Below, in pieces: positions 12,032 through 25,000 of a DNA stretch of 64,000 nt (position 1 is its first letter; each line of letters starts with the position of its first letter). The stretch is from NCBI GenBank assembly GCA_028826165.1, contig JAPDFW010000070.1, positions 394,501-458,500 on the forward strand. The letters run 5' to 3'. This DNA comes from Anaeramoeba ignava (Eukaryota; Metamonada; Anaeramoebidae). A program made the position numbers and the translations under genes. Below the pieces are notes generated by a model, which worked only from the letters and a program-made list of their open reading frames with translations, did not search any database and was not told the DNA's origin.

Positions 12032-13441
12032 ATGTCAGAAATAGATCCATCAACATTAATTATCAAAATTGTACTTGTTGGAGATTCTCTTGTAGGAAAA
12101 ACTTGTATTTTAAAACAATTTTGTGATCATGAATTTGATCCTGAACTTGGTGCAACAATTGGAGTTGATTTTCGATTTCATACAATTCAAATACAAAACA
12201 AACAAATTCAACTTCAAATTGTAAAAATTTTTTTCATTAATAAATTTTACAAAAGAAAATTTATAACGAAATTTAAAATTATATTTATATTTATATTTAA
12301 AATTATATTTATATTTATATTTATATTTATATTTATATTTATATTTGTAATTATAATTATAATTATATTTATAATTATATTTGTATTTATATTTATATTT
12401 ATATTTATATTTATATTTATAATTATATTTATATTTATATTTATATTTATATTTATATTTATATTTATATTTATATTTATATTTATATTTATATTTATAT
12501 TTATATTTATATTTATATTTATATTTATATTTATATTTATATTTATATTTATATTTTTATAATTTATATTTTATATTTATGTTTTTATATTTATATTTAT
12601 AATTATATTTATAATTATATTTTATATTTATATTTTATATTTATATTTATATTTATATTTATATTTATATTTATATTTATATTTATATTTATATTTATAT
12701 TTATATTTATATATTATATTTATATTTATATTTATATTTATATTTATATTTATATTTATATTTATATTTATATTTAAATTTTTATTTTTATTTTTATATC
12801 AAATTTCATTTCTTTGATTTATAAAGTGGGATACTGCAGGTATAAAATAGAAAATTAAAAAGAGTCATTTATAATAAATAATTTTTTTCTGTTTGTTTTT
12901 TTTTTGATTTTAAATATAATCTTTAGGGCAAGAAGTTTTCCGTTCAATTACACATAATTATTATCGAAATGCTGATGCTGTTATGGTTGTTTTTGATATT
13001 ACTAACGAAAATAGTTTCAAAGGATTAGATGAATGGTTTAAAAATATTTCTGAAAAAGCACCAAAATATGCAAAGAAAATGTTAATGGCAAATAAAAAAG
13101 ATTTAATTTCTCAACGTTTTTTAAGTGAAGATGAAGCCAAAAAATTTGCTAAAAATTTTGATTGTTTATATTGTGAAGTTAGTGCAAAAACTGGAGAAAA
13201 TATTTATGAAGCTTTTCAAACTTTAACTTCAGAAACTTTAAAAGAGTAATTAAAAAGAAAAAAAAAGCAAAAAAATTTCTTGATCAAAAAAAAAAATTTT
13301 TTTTTATTAATTCGGGAAAATTTTATTTCCAAAAAAAAATAATCAAGTTATGTTCTTCAAAAACAAAAAAATCAAACTGTTACAGTTCAATCTGCAAAAT
13401 CTCCTAAAACAAAAAAATCTACTTCTCAAGGTTGTTGTTAA
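12032..13441 (+). CDS. Rab-family small GTPase
   Basis: Exons are 12032-12220, 12827-12839, 12927-13245 and 13348-13441, giving 204 aa with phases that agree throughout. The G-domain motifs are complete: GDSLVGKT (P-loop), ATIGVDF (switch I with its Thr), WDTAGQE (switch II with the catalytic Gln), ANKKDL (NKxD) and [10 protein letters not shown]. Exon 2 is only 13 nt and encodes WDTAG. The exon-3 frame meets a stop at 13249, but splicing from GA|GTAAT at 13245 to 13348 adds a basic Ser/Thr/Lys-rich tail ending in Cys-Cys, the geranylgeranylation signal of Rabs. Rabs cycle between GTP and GDP on membranes to direct vesicle traffic. I cannot name the subfamily. Intron 1 is 606 bp, almost all TTTATA repeat. 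Confidence 0.93.
12270..12780. repeat. (TTTATA)n array filling Rab intron 1
   Basis: Nearly uninterrupted 6-bp units occupy most of the first Rab intron. It stays open in some frames by chance and should not be read as protein. Confidence 0.95.
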
Positions 13442-13652
13442 AAAAAAAAGAAAGAAAACAAGAAGAAAAATTTTTTAATTGAAAGTTTAAACTATATTTT
13501 TTTTTTGGATCAGAATTTGATTCAACAAATTTTCAAATTTTGAAAAACACAATTCAAACTTTTTTTTTTTAAAAAAAGAAAAGAAAAAAAAAATAAAAAA
13601 TTTTTTCATTTTTTTCATTTTTCTTCATTTTTTTAATTTAATTTAAATAAAA
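13442..13652. other. Intergenic gap between Rab and ArfGAP genes
   Basis: These 211 bp are homopolymer-rich sequence between two genes on the same strand. I see no gene in it. Confidence 0.6.
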
Positions 13653-16600
13653 ATGATTGAAGTTCATTTAAGTGAAGTTGTTGAAGATTCTCCAATGTTT
13701 CAAAATAAAATTCGAACGTTTGAAGAACAAACAAAAGAATTAAGGACTTATTTAACAAAACTTATAAGATTATCAACACAATTTGCAAAAGCAGCAAAAA
13801 GTATATTTAAAATTTTATATTTTAAATTTTATATTTAAATTTTTAATTATTATTTAAAAAATAGCGATGACAGAAATTGGTAAAGAATTATCTCAAGAAA
13901 TTGGAGCATATTATGAACAAAGTTTTGTTGAAGGAGGAGATCAAGATCTTCGTAAATAAATTTATTTTCTTACTTTTAGAAATTCAAATTCAAATTCAAA
14001 TTCAAATTCAAATTTCTTTGAAAAATTTAAAAATTTAAAAATTTAAAAATTTTAAAATAGAAAATCAATTGAAAAGCTTTTCTGATCTTTTTTATAATAT
14101 TAATGAATCACTTGATCTTCATGTAAACTCTATATTTATATTTATAATTTAAATATTTATATTTATATTTTAAATATTTATATTATTTATATTATTTATA
14201 TTATTTATAATTTAAATATTTATATTATTTATATTCAAAAGTATTCCCAATTCGAATTATCATTTTCAAATCCTATTGAACAATTTCTAAATCAAGATTT
14301 AACAAAAGCAAGAGAAGCAAGAAAAAAATTAGATAAAATAACAACTGAAAGAGATTCAATTTTAACAAAATATCTTTCATTATCTGTTAAGAAAGATAAG
14401 AAAAAATATCAAGAAGTAAAGAAAGAATATCAAGAAACACAAGAAAAATACACACTTTCAGTTTATGATCTTGTTTCAGTTCTTCGTGGAATTCAAGAAA
14501 AGCAAAAATTTGAATTTATTGAAAGAATTCTTTCTTTAATGTATTTGCAATATGCTTTTTTTCATTCAGGTTATGATTCTCTTGTTGATAAAAAACCTGC
14601 TCTTGATCTTTTAACAGGAAATTTAGAAAATGTTAAGAAAAAATATGAAAATTTTATTCAAAAGGGTGATCAAAAACGAGATAAATTGAAACAAGTATTA
14701 CAAATTCAAAATTCAAATCAAAATTCTAAATTCAAAATTAAAATCAAATTCAAATTCAAAATTAAAATCAAAATCTAAATCAAAATCAAAATCAAAATCA
14801 AAATCTAAATCAAAATTAAATTTTTTCATTTATTCAGATTTTAATGGATAAAGATCGTATTCAAGCAAAAGATTCTTCAAAAATCGAAAAAAGAGGTTAT
14901 TTACTTAAAAAAAGTAGTGGAGCTGTTTCTGCTTGGAAAAGAAGATTTTTTGTAATTAAAGATCATAAATTATATTATTACCGAAATTGGAAAGTAAATC
15001 ATAAAAAAATTTTTTAAAAAAACAAGAAAAGAATAATTTAAATTTCTTCATTTATCACAATATATATATCTATATATTTATATATTTGTTTCTTTTTATT
15101 TTAATTTTTGTATTTTACTTCAGGATTTATCACAAGTAGGTGAATTAGATTTATTATTTTGTACTATTAAAATATCAAAAGATCAAACCAGAAGGTGAAT
15201 AAACAAGAATTTATTTTTAAAGCGAATTTTAAACTTAAAAGAATATCTAAAAAAATATTTAATAAAATATCCAAAATAATATTTAAAAGAATATTTAATA
15301 GAATATTCAAAAGAATATTTAAAATAATATTTAAAAGAATATTTAAAATAATATTTAAAAGAATATTTAATATAATATTATATTTTAATATTTTATGTAA
15401 ATAATATTTAAAAATATTTAAAAGAATATAAAAAAGAATATTTAAAGAATATTTAATAGAATATTTAAAAGAATATTTAATATAATATTTAATATAATAT
15501 TTAAAAAATATTTAAGTAAAAAAGAATATTTAAAAAGAATATTTAAAAAGAATATTTAATAAAATATCCAAAAATATTTAAAATAATATTTAAAAGAATA
15601 TTTAAAAATAATATTTAAAAAGAATATTTAAAATAATATTTAAAAAGAATATTTAATAGAATATTTAAAAATATTTAAAAGAATATTTAAAGAATATTTA
15701 AAAATAATATTTAATAAAAATATCAAAAAAGAATATTTAAAAAGAATATTTAAAAGAATAAATAATATTTAAAAAGAATATTTAAAAGAATATTCAAAAA
15801 AAAGAATATTTAAATATCAAAATTAAATATTTAATTTATTAATATTTTTAATAATATTTAATATAATATTTAATATAATATTCTTCAAAAATATAATATT
15901 TAATATAATATTTAATAGAATATGTTAATATAATATTTAAAAGAATATTTTAAAATAATATTTAATATAATATTTAATAAAAATATCCAAAAGAATATTT
16001 AAAAGAATATTTAAAATAATATTCAAAATAATATCCAAAATAATATTTAAAAGAATATTTAATAGAATATTTAAAAGAATATTTAAAATAATATTTAATA
16101 GAATATTTAAAAGAATATTTAAAATAATATTCAATAGAATATTTAAAATAATATTCAAAATAATATCCAAAATAATATTTAAAAGAATATTCAAAAGAAT
16201 ATTTAAAAGAATATTTAATATAATATTTAAAAGAATATTTAAAATAATATTTAAAAGAATATTTAATAGAATATTAATAGAATATTTAAAATAATATTTA
16301 ATAAAATATCCAAAAGAATATTTAAAATAATATTTAAAATAATATTTAAAAATATAACAGAAATTGTTTCGAAATTGTTTCAACACAAAAAACATATGTT
16401 CTTCAAGCTGAAACAGAAGAAGAAACAAGAAGTTGGATTGAAGTAGTTCAAAACAACGTATCCCAATTATTAAATAACGTGACAGTTCAAGACAAAGAAG
16501 ATAAACCACATGTCAATTCTAACCTTGCACTAGATCGATTATCAAGGATTCCAGGAAACAAAGAATGCGCGGATTGCGGGAGTCCAAACCCCGAATGGGC

Positions 16601-17834
16601 ATCAATTAATTTAGGAGCATTAATTTGCATTGAATGCAGTGGAATTCATCGCAGTTTGGGAGTTCACTACTCAAAAGTCCGTTCCACAAAATTGGACAAA
16701 TGGGATGAAGTGCTTTTATCTGTGATGGAACATTTAGGAAACCAGAAGGTGAATTCTATTCTCGAGAAAAATATCGGTGATAAACCAAAACCTTTTTCTT
16801 CAAGTATCTCTGATGTCAAAACTGCTTTTATTCTAAGGAAATATTGCAAAAGAGAGTTTGTGGATGGTTATGTCCGCAAAATAGCATTGGATTCATCATC
16901 AATAGAAAAACTTGAGCTGCTTAACTCCAGATGTTATGATGCTATTTTATCTTCTGATTTCGATCTTGTGTTTCAAACTATTGCTCAAGGTGCTGATCTT
17001 TCTTGGCAAAATATCAACGACTACAACAACACACCTCTTCATGCTGCTGCAAGTCTTACAGATTCAGAAATTTTGGAGCTTGTTTTGTTGAACTTTAAAG
17101 GTGATATAAATGTTTTTAATTCGGAATTTTATACTCCTTTACATTATGCTGTTTTGTCTGGTTCAGTTCTTTGTGTTCAAAGACTTCTTTTTCATGGTGC
17201 TCTTTTATTTCCGAAGAATGAACAACCAAATTATTTTTCTGCTTTGGATCTTGCTTATGAAATTAATAATTCAGAATGCATTGAAATTCTTTCTAAAATT
17301 GAAAAAAATCAAAATTCAAATTCAAATTCAAATGAAAATCAAAATGAAAATCAAAATCAAAATCAAAATCTAAATTCAAATGAAAATCAAAATCAAAATC
17401 AAAATCAAAATGAAAATCAAAATGGAAATCAAATTCAAAATCAAATTCAAATTGAAAATCAAAATCAAAATGAAAATCAAAATGAAAATCAACTTCAAAT
17501 TGATTCTCAATTAGAAAATGATCAATCTTTCCAAAGACCACAATATAAACCACCTCCTCCACCTCGTCCTCAAGCTGAAAGAGATCAACAATTTCAAAAA
17601 GTTATTCAAAATCTCCATAAAAACAAAATCAAAAAAAATCAAAACCAAAATCAAAATCAAAATCAAAATCAAAATCAAAATCAAAATCAAAATCAAAATC
17701 AAAATCAAAATCAAAATCAATTAAAATCCAAGAAAATTGTTGAAGAAAAAGAAAAAAAACCTCCTCTTCCTCCAAGACCTAATAAATTTCCTTTTAAACC
17801 ATCAGTTAAATTTCCTCCTCCTTCTCGAAAATGA
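13653..17834 (+). CDS. ACAP-type ArfGAP (BAR, PH, ArfGAP, ankyrin)
   Basis: Seven exons (13653-13800, 13865-13951, 14061-14122, 14242-14694, 14838-14993, 15124-15194, 16361-17834) join in phase to 816 aa. The N-terminal half is helical with long Lys/Glu helices, like the BAR domain of ACAP proteins. A PH domain follows (KRGYLLKKSSGAVSAWKRRF to RSWIEVVQNNV). Then comes the ArfGAP zinc finger CADCGSPNPEWASINLG with IECSGIHRSLGVHYSKVRS, carrying the catalytic Arg. Ankyrin repeats (TPLHAAAS, TPLHYAVLSG) and an N/Q-rich tail with PPPPPRP and PPLPPRP proline motifs complete it. Such proteins bind curved phosphoinositide membranes and stimulate GTP hydrolysis on Arf. The PH domain is split by the 1.17-kb repeat-filled intron 6. 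Order and spacing match metazoan ACAPs closely; the QN tail is local. Confidence 0.93.
15200..16355. repeat. (AATATTTAAAAG)n array in ArfGAP intron 6
   Basis: This 1.16-kb intron consists of short degenerate units built on AATATTTAAAAGAATATTTAAAAT. It separates two halves of the PH domain. Confidence 0.93.
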
Positions 17835-18122
17835 AAACGAAAATGAAAATGAAAATGAAAATGAAAATGAAAATGAAAATGAAAATAATTTTAATTTTTA
17901 TTCTTTTTTTAATTCTTTTGTTTTGACATGTTTTTCATTTCTATAACAAAAAAAAAATGATATAAAAAGAAATTTCAAAGTAAATTGTTTTCTAAATTGT
18001 TTTCTAAATTGTTTCTAAATTGTTTTCTAAATTGTTTTCTAAATTGTTTTCTAAATTGTTTCTAAATTGTTTTCTAAATTGTTTTCTAAATTGTTTTCTA
18101 AATTGTTTTCTAAATTGTTTCT
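17828..18122. repeat. Two short arrays between converging genes
   Basis: Hexamer GAAAAT repeats (17828-17890) begin within the last codons of the ArfGAP gene. A 12-mer, TTGTTTTCTAAA, repeats from about 17985 to 18122, just beyond the DHX16 stop. Both lie in the roughly 300-bp tail-to-tail gap, which holds no gene. Confidence 0.85.
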
Positions 18123-18128
18123 TAAAAA

Positions 18129-21100
18129 TTAAATTAAAAATTCTTCTTTTTTCAAAACTTCACTTGAATTTACTTTTCCTTTTCCTTGTTTTGGCATTTT
18201 ATGAACTGAAGAAGAAATTTCTTTTAATTGATAAAAATGAGGAGCAATTTCAATAAGCCATTGAGGTTGAATCTAAATTAAAAATGAATTAAAAATTAAA
18301 AATGAATTAAAAATAAATTAAAAATAAATTAAAAATTAAAGATTTGAAATAAAAATTACTTCTGAAATTTGTCTCATATATTCTTTTGTTGTTTGAACGA
18401 CTTCAAAAAAAATAACCCATTTTGGAACTCGATTAAATAAAGCAGAAGTAGGATGAATAAAAACAGTTTGTTTTTTTTTCAAAGTTGAATAATCACCAGA
18501 ACGAGTAATATTTGAAGTATTAAAAAAGAATCCAGAAGTAATTGTCTAAGAAAAAGAAAAAGAAAAAGAAAAAGAAAAAGAAAAATTTTTTTATGAGAAC
18601 TTTTTTAAGAACTTTTTTAAATTTTAATTTTAAATTTAAATTTTACTTTTAATATCCCTTCATAATCAGTTGGATTTGAAACAAGTGGAATTTCCACTCT
18701 TTCACATAAATTCTCAATTTGATCACGAACATCTTTTGCTCTTTTCATTGAGCGATATTGAATATAATTTTCATAACACCATTGAATAGAATAGTTTGAG
18801 TCTCTCCATTGGTTATAAACATTAAGTAAACTTAAATGGTCACCAGTTTCATTGAAGAAATTCTTGCGAGCATTATCAGCATGAACTTCCTTATCTTTTG
18901 GACGATAAAAAATAGAGTTATTAACAGAAAGCATTGAAGCAATAGTAAGTATTTCCGAAGTAGTTTTATATTTTTCGGATGATATTATCATTTTTGACAT
19001 CATTGGATCCAATGGGAATTCAGCCATTCTTCTTCCCAATTTTGTCAGCTCTCCATCTTCATTTAAAGCAGCAAGTGCATATAATTGTTCGATTGATCTC
19101 ATAAGTGTTTCGCTTGGTGGCGGATCCAAAAAATCGAATCCGACAAGATCATCAATTCCAAGACTTTTTAACATTAAAACAACTGATGCTAAATTAGTTC
19201 TTTGAATTTCTGGAACTGTTTCATCATCAAGTTCGTTTTCAAATGACCATTTTGTGTATAATCGGAAGCATTTTCCTGGAGCTACTCTTCCTGCTCTTCC
19301 TGCTCTTTGAAGTGAGCTTGCCTTTGATATTGGTGCTACTATTAGTGATTCCATTCCGGTTCTTGGATTGTAATAGTTTTGTTTGCAGAATCCTGTATCG
19401 ATAACGTAGACTATTCCGTTGATTGTAAGAGATGTTTCTGCAATATTTGTAGCAAGAACAACCTTTTTTTAATTTTATTTAATTTGATTTAATTTTTGGA
19501 TTTAATTTTTGGATTTGATTTTAATTTGATTTTTGGATTGATTTTTATTTGATTTAATTTTTGGATTGGATTTTATTTAATTTTGGATTTAATTTTTGGA
19601 TTTAATTTTTGGATTTAATTTTTGGATTTAATTTTTGGATTTAATTTTTGGATTTAATTTTTGGATTTGATTAAATTTGATTTAATTTAATTTTTATTTA
19701 ATTTTGGTTGATTTTTATTTAATTTTTGGATTTGATTTTTATTTGATTTAATTTGATTTAATTTAATTTGATTTAATTTAATTTGATTTAATTTTAATTT
19801 TGATTTAATTTAATTTAATTTGATTTTGATTTGATTTAATTTTGATTTAATTTTAATTTAATTTTTATTTAATTTTGATTTAATTTTAATTTAATTTTAA
19901 TTTTAATTTAATTTAATTTAATTTTTATTTGATTTGATTTAATTTTTGGATTTGATTTTTATTTAATTTTATTTTTGGATTTGATTTAATTTAATTTTGA
20001 TTTAATTTTGATTTAATTTTATTTTTGGATTTGATTTTTATTTTGATTTTAATTTGATTTAATTTGATTTATTTTGATTTAATTTTGATTTAATTTTGAT
20101 TTAATTTTAATTTTAATTTGATTTAATTTGATTTAATTTTAATTGGATTTTTATTTTGATTTTTGGATTTTATTTGATTTAAATGGATTAATTACCTTTC
20201 TTGCACCAGGAGGTGTTTTTTCAAAAATTTTCACTTGCATATTAGAAGGAAGAGCAGAGTAAATAGGACAAATAATCAATTCACCAATTTTAGTACCTAA
20301 ACCATGAGTTCTCTGAGTAAGAATTTCAGTTGCCGCTTCAATTTCAGCCTGACCAGTTAAAAAAACAAGAATATCACCAGGAGGTTGAGTAAGATGAATC
20401 TGGAGAACGGAAACAATAGCAGCATCCAAATAATCCGCCTCTGGGGCTTTTGTATTGTAAATATCGACAGGAAACCTGCGACCAGGTATTTTATAAATAG
20501 GAGCATCATCGAAATATTTACTGAATTTAAACGCATCCATTGTTGCGGATGAAATGATAAGTTTGAGATCACTTCGATATCTTGCGAGATCCTTAACTAA
20601 CCCGAAAAGAATATCAGTATGAAGCGTGCGTTCATGCGCTTCATCGATCATGATGCAAGAATAGGAACCCAAATCAGGCTCACGAAGAAATTCTCTGAGC
20701 ATCATTCCATCAGTCATATATTTGACAACTGTTTTATCACTTGTACAATCCTCAAAACGGATTGCATATCCAACTTCCTTTCCCAAAGTGACCCCCATTT
20801 CATCCGCAACGCGCTTTGCTACGCTCATTGCGGCAACCCTTCTTGGCTGTGTGCATCCAACCTTCTTGCCGTTTTTTGTGTATCCGGATTCGTGCAGATA
20901 TTGGGTCAACTGCGTTGTTTTTCCGGATCCAGTTTCGCCAACAATAATAATCACTTGGTTGCTTGAAAGAAGATCGAGGATTTTTTGTCGATGCGCAAAT
21001 ATCGGAAGCGATTTTCGTTGTTCTTGGATTGACAGCTTTTCCTCTTCAATTTTCCGTTTTTTTTCCTCAATTGGATCTTCTTGTTCATCAATTTTGCCGG

Positions 21101-21962
21101 ACATGATTGCTTCTTTAATAAATTCGATCTGTTCGTCGGTTATGATTTCGTTCCCCTTTTTTTTTTCCTTGTCGCTTTTTCTCTTTCGCGCACCGTAGTG
21201 AAGATCTGCTTTTGAGATCTGGGAGTTTTCCCAGCGTTGTTGGGTATTTTCATCGACTTCGCTTGGATCGTACACAAGTTGTGCAGTAAGCGCTTCCCAT
21301 TGTTTTTGACGATCTATTCCTCCCGATTCTTTTGAGTAATCTTTCGGCACTCGATAACCAGAAGAAAGTTGATCAACTTGTTGAAGATCGCCAAATTGTT
21401 CGACCATTTCCAACATGTTTTTATTAATTTGGTTCAATTTGTATTCTCTTTCAGTTATCGGTAAATGACTATACAGTTTCTCGAAGTCCAAAAGTTCCTG
21501 CTTCATCAGATCAACAACCTCTCCTGCTCTTTTGCTTAAATATTTATATCGTGATTCTTTTTTTAATTCTTCTAATTGGTTCTGTATCATTTTTTTTTGC
21601 TCTTCAAAATTTTCAGTTGTAAGTCTTTCTATGCCGCTTTTTTGTTCGTTGTTTTCTTTCTTAATCGTTCCTCTTTTTTCTCTTAATTCTCCTTCTCCAT
21701 ATTTTTTTGTGTTTTGTTCATCCCGTTCATTCAATCTTTCTACAAATTGATCCCGCATTTTCCGCTCTTTTTCTTTTTCTTTTTCTTTATTTTCAACCGT
21801 TTTTTCTTGTTTTTCCCATTCGTATTCTGAGACTGTTCTATTTTGTGTCTCCATTTCTTTGTGCGAACGTTTGATTTCCGTTATTTCTGTTGATTGTAAA
21901 TCTTCTTGATGTATTTCTCTTGATTTTATATTTCTTTTATGTTTTCTATTTTCTGTTGACAT
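18129..21962 (-). CDS. DHX16: DEAH-box splicing helicase DHX16/Prp2
   Basis: Exons 21962-20196, 19462-18647, 18545-18360 and 18272-18129 join in phase to 970 aa (human protein 1041). A charged, coiled N-terminal third is followed by the helicase core: [10 protein letters not shown] (motif I, about residue 340), TQPRRVAA (Ia), DEAH (II), SAT (III), FLTGQ (IV), TNIAETSLT (V) and QRAGRAGR (VI). Then come winged-helix, HA2 and OB modules (PVDPM-type block, [26 protein letters not shown]). The block [20 protein letters not shown] is nearly identical to DHX16/Prp2, favouring it over Prp22 or Prp43. Prp2 uses ATP to remodel the Bact spliceosome before the first splicing step. Intron 1 falls exactly after GARK, before motif V. 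The middle of exon 1 is clearly GC-richer than its ends. Confidence 0.95.
19463..20195. repeat. TTTGATTTAATTTTTGGA-type array in DHX16 intron 1
   Basis: This 733-bp intron consists of variants of GATTTAATTTTTGGATT. It holds no open frame with protein-like composition. Confidence 0.92.
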
Positions 21963-22066
21963 TTAAAATGATGAAAAAAAAAGAAAAGCGAAAAAAAAAA
22001 TGAAAAAAACTTTTTCCGATTTTAAAAAAATTAATTTTCATTTTTTTCTTTTTTTTCTTTTTTGAA
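21963..22066. promoter_or_regulatory. Divergent promoter gap, DHX16 / kelch-BTB
   Basis: Only about 100 bp of A and T runs separate two divergent start codons, so the two promoters must overlap or be shared. I see no specific motif. Confidence 0.45.
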
Positions 22067-25000
22067 ATGAAATGTAAAAAAAATTAATTGAAAAAAAAAA
22101 TAAAAATTAATTTAAATTTTAAATTTAAATTAATAAAAAAAACAGCTTGTTTTGCAAGTCTTACAAATGTTAGTGGCGATATTCCTATTGAAAGAGCCGC
22201 TCATTCTGTCTGTATTTATGAAGATAAAATGTATATTTTTGGCGGATATAATATTTCGAAATATTTGAATGATATTTATAGTTTCTCTTTTAGTAATTAA
22301 AATTAAAATTCATTTATAAAATTAAAATTCATTTATAAAATTAAAATTCATTTATAAAATTAAATTAATTTATAAAATTAAATTCGAAATTAAAATTAAA
22401 TTCGAAATTAAAATTAAATTCGAAATTAAAATTCATTTATAAAATTAAAATAGCAAATAAAATTTGGAAAAAAGAATCTAATTCAGAAAATAAACCAATT
22501 GAAAGGAGATGGAGTTCTAGTGTTCTTTTTAATAATAAAATATGGATTTTTGGAGGTTATCAAAATATTGAGCAAAGATTTAATGATGTTTATTATTTTG
22601 ATTTAATCAATCAAGAATGGACTGGTCCAATTCAATCTGAAAATGCTCCTTCTCCAAGATATAGTCATACTGCTGTTGTATATAATAATAAAATGTGGGT
22701 TTTTGGAGGTAATTTGTAAATTAATAAATCAATGAAATTTTTGAAATTAAAATATTTCAAATTTATTAGGATTTGATGGAAGTGTTCAATCAAATAGTGT
22801 TTATACTTTCGATTTTGGTTAGTTTTTTATTGAACAGAATTTAAAAACTCATTTTAAAAATTGAATTAAAGCATTTAAATCATTTTATAATTATAATATT
22901 TATATTTATATTATTTATAATATTTATATTTATAATTATATTTATATTTATATTTATATTTATATTTATATTTATATTTATAATTATAATATTTATAATA
23001 TTTATATTTATAATATTTATATTTATATTTATAATTATAATTATATTTATATTTATATTTATATTAATGAATTTAGCAACTTTTAATTGGGAAGGTCCAA
23101 TAAAAACAGTTGGACAACCCCCTAAACCAAGAGCTGGTCATACAACAGTCATTTATAAACAAAAAGCTTATATTTTTGGAGGGTAAATCAAACTGAAAAT
23201 AATTATCTAAAATTTATTATAATCTTTTTTAATTTTGTAAATAAAATTAAAGATATAATAAATTAGTTAGTTATTTAAATGATGTTTATTCATTTGATTT
23301 TCAATCTTTTGAATGGACATTTCATCAAACTTCCGGTAGTCAACCATCTGTTAGATCTTTACATTCAGCTTCAATATTTCAACATTATCTTTATATTTAT
23401 GGAGGGTAATCAAAATCAAATTAAAATCAAAATCAAAATTAAATTCAAATCAAAATCAAAATCAAATCAAATCAAATTAAATTAAATTAAATCAAATCAA
23501 ATTAAATTAAATCAAATCAAATCAAAATTAAATTAAATTAAATCAAAATCAAATCAAATCAAATTAAATTAAATTAAATCAAATCAAATTAAATTAAATC
23601 AAATTAAATCAAATTAAATCAAATCAAATCAAAATTTAAATCAAAATCAAATCAAAATCAAAATCAAAATCAAATTAAATCAAATCAAAATCAAATCAAA
23701 TCAAATCAAATTAAATCAAAATCAAATCAAAATAAAAATCAAAATCAAATCAAATCAAATTAAATTAAATCAAATCAAATCAAAATCAAATCAAATTAAA
23801 TTAAATTAAATTAAATCAAATCAAAATTAAATTAAAATTAAATCAAATTAAAATTAAATCAAATTAAATCAAAATCAAATCAAATTCAATCAAATCAAAT
23901 CAAATTAAAATTAAATTAAATTAAATCAAATCAAATCAAATCAAATCAAATCAAAATCAAATTAAATCAAATTAAATCAAATTAAATCAAATCAAATTAA
24001 ATTAAATCAAAATTTAAATCAAATTCAAATTAAAAATCAAAATCAAAATCAAAATTAAATTAAATCAAATCAAATCAAATCAAAATCAAATTAAATTAAA
24101 TTAAATTAAATCAAAATTAAATTAAATCAAAATTAAATAAAATCGAATCAAATCAAATCAAAATTAAATTCAAATCAAAATCAAAATCAAATCAAATCAA
24201 TTTAAATCAAAATCAAAATCAAATCAAATCAAAATCAAAATCAAAATCAAAATCAAAATCAAATCAAATCAAATCAAATCAAATCAAATCAAATCAAAAT
24301 CAAATCAAATCAAATCAAATCAAAATTAAAATTAATTTCAAAATCAAATCAAATCAAATCAAATCAAATCAAATTAAATCAAAATTAAAATCAAATCAAA
24401 TCAAATTAAATCAAAATCAAATTAAATCGAAATCAAATCAAATCAAATCAAAATCAAAATCAAAATTTAAAATCAAAATCAAATCAAAATTAAATTCAAA
24501 ATCAAATCAAATCAAATCAAATCAAAATCAAATTAAAAATTAATTTCAAAATCAAATTCAAAATCAAATTCAGTTATAACCAAAAATGGCATGATGACTT
24601 ATATTGTTTAAATATGGAAACCTTTGAATGGCAACAAATAAAAGTTATTGGAAGAATACTAAATGCTTGTTACGGCCATTCATCAGTTATTTACCAAGGA
24701 AATTTATATCTATTTGGAGGATACTCAAACAAAGATGATAAAAGAAATTTTTTCAACTCATTAATCTCATTCAGATTCCACTCAATTTTAGCACAAGATT
24801 TGAGGAAATTTTTCAAAAGACAAGAACTTTGTGATATCGTTTACAAAACAAAAAACGGCAAATTAGGCGCTCATCAATGCATACTTCAAGCAAGATGCGG
24901 AAATTGGGAAATGATTTCATCTTTAGTATCAAATCAAAAATATCATGTTGTGAAATCACTTTTTGAATACATTTATTCAGGAATCATTTCCTTCAAAAAA

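Noticed and set aside
15937-16509. Minus-strand hydrophobic ORF (Leu-Leu-Asn-Ile repeats)
   Set aside because: It is antisense to the ArfGAP intron array and exon 7; composition is repeat-driven.
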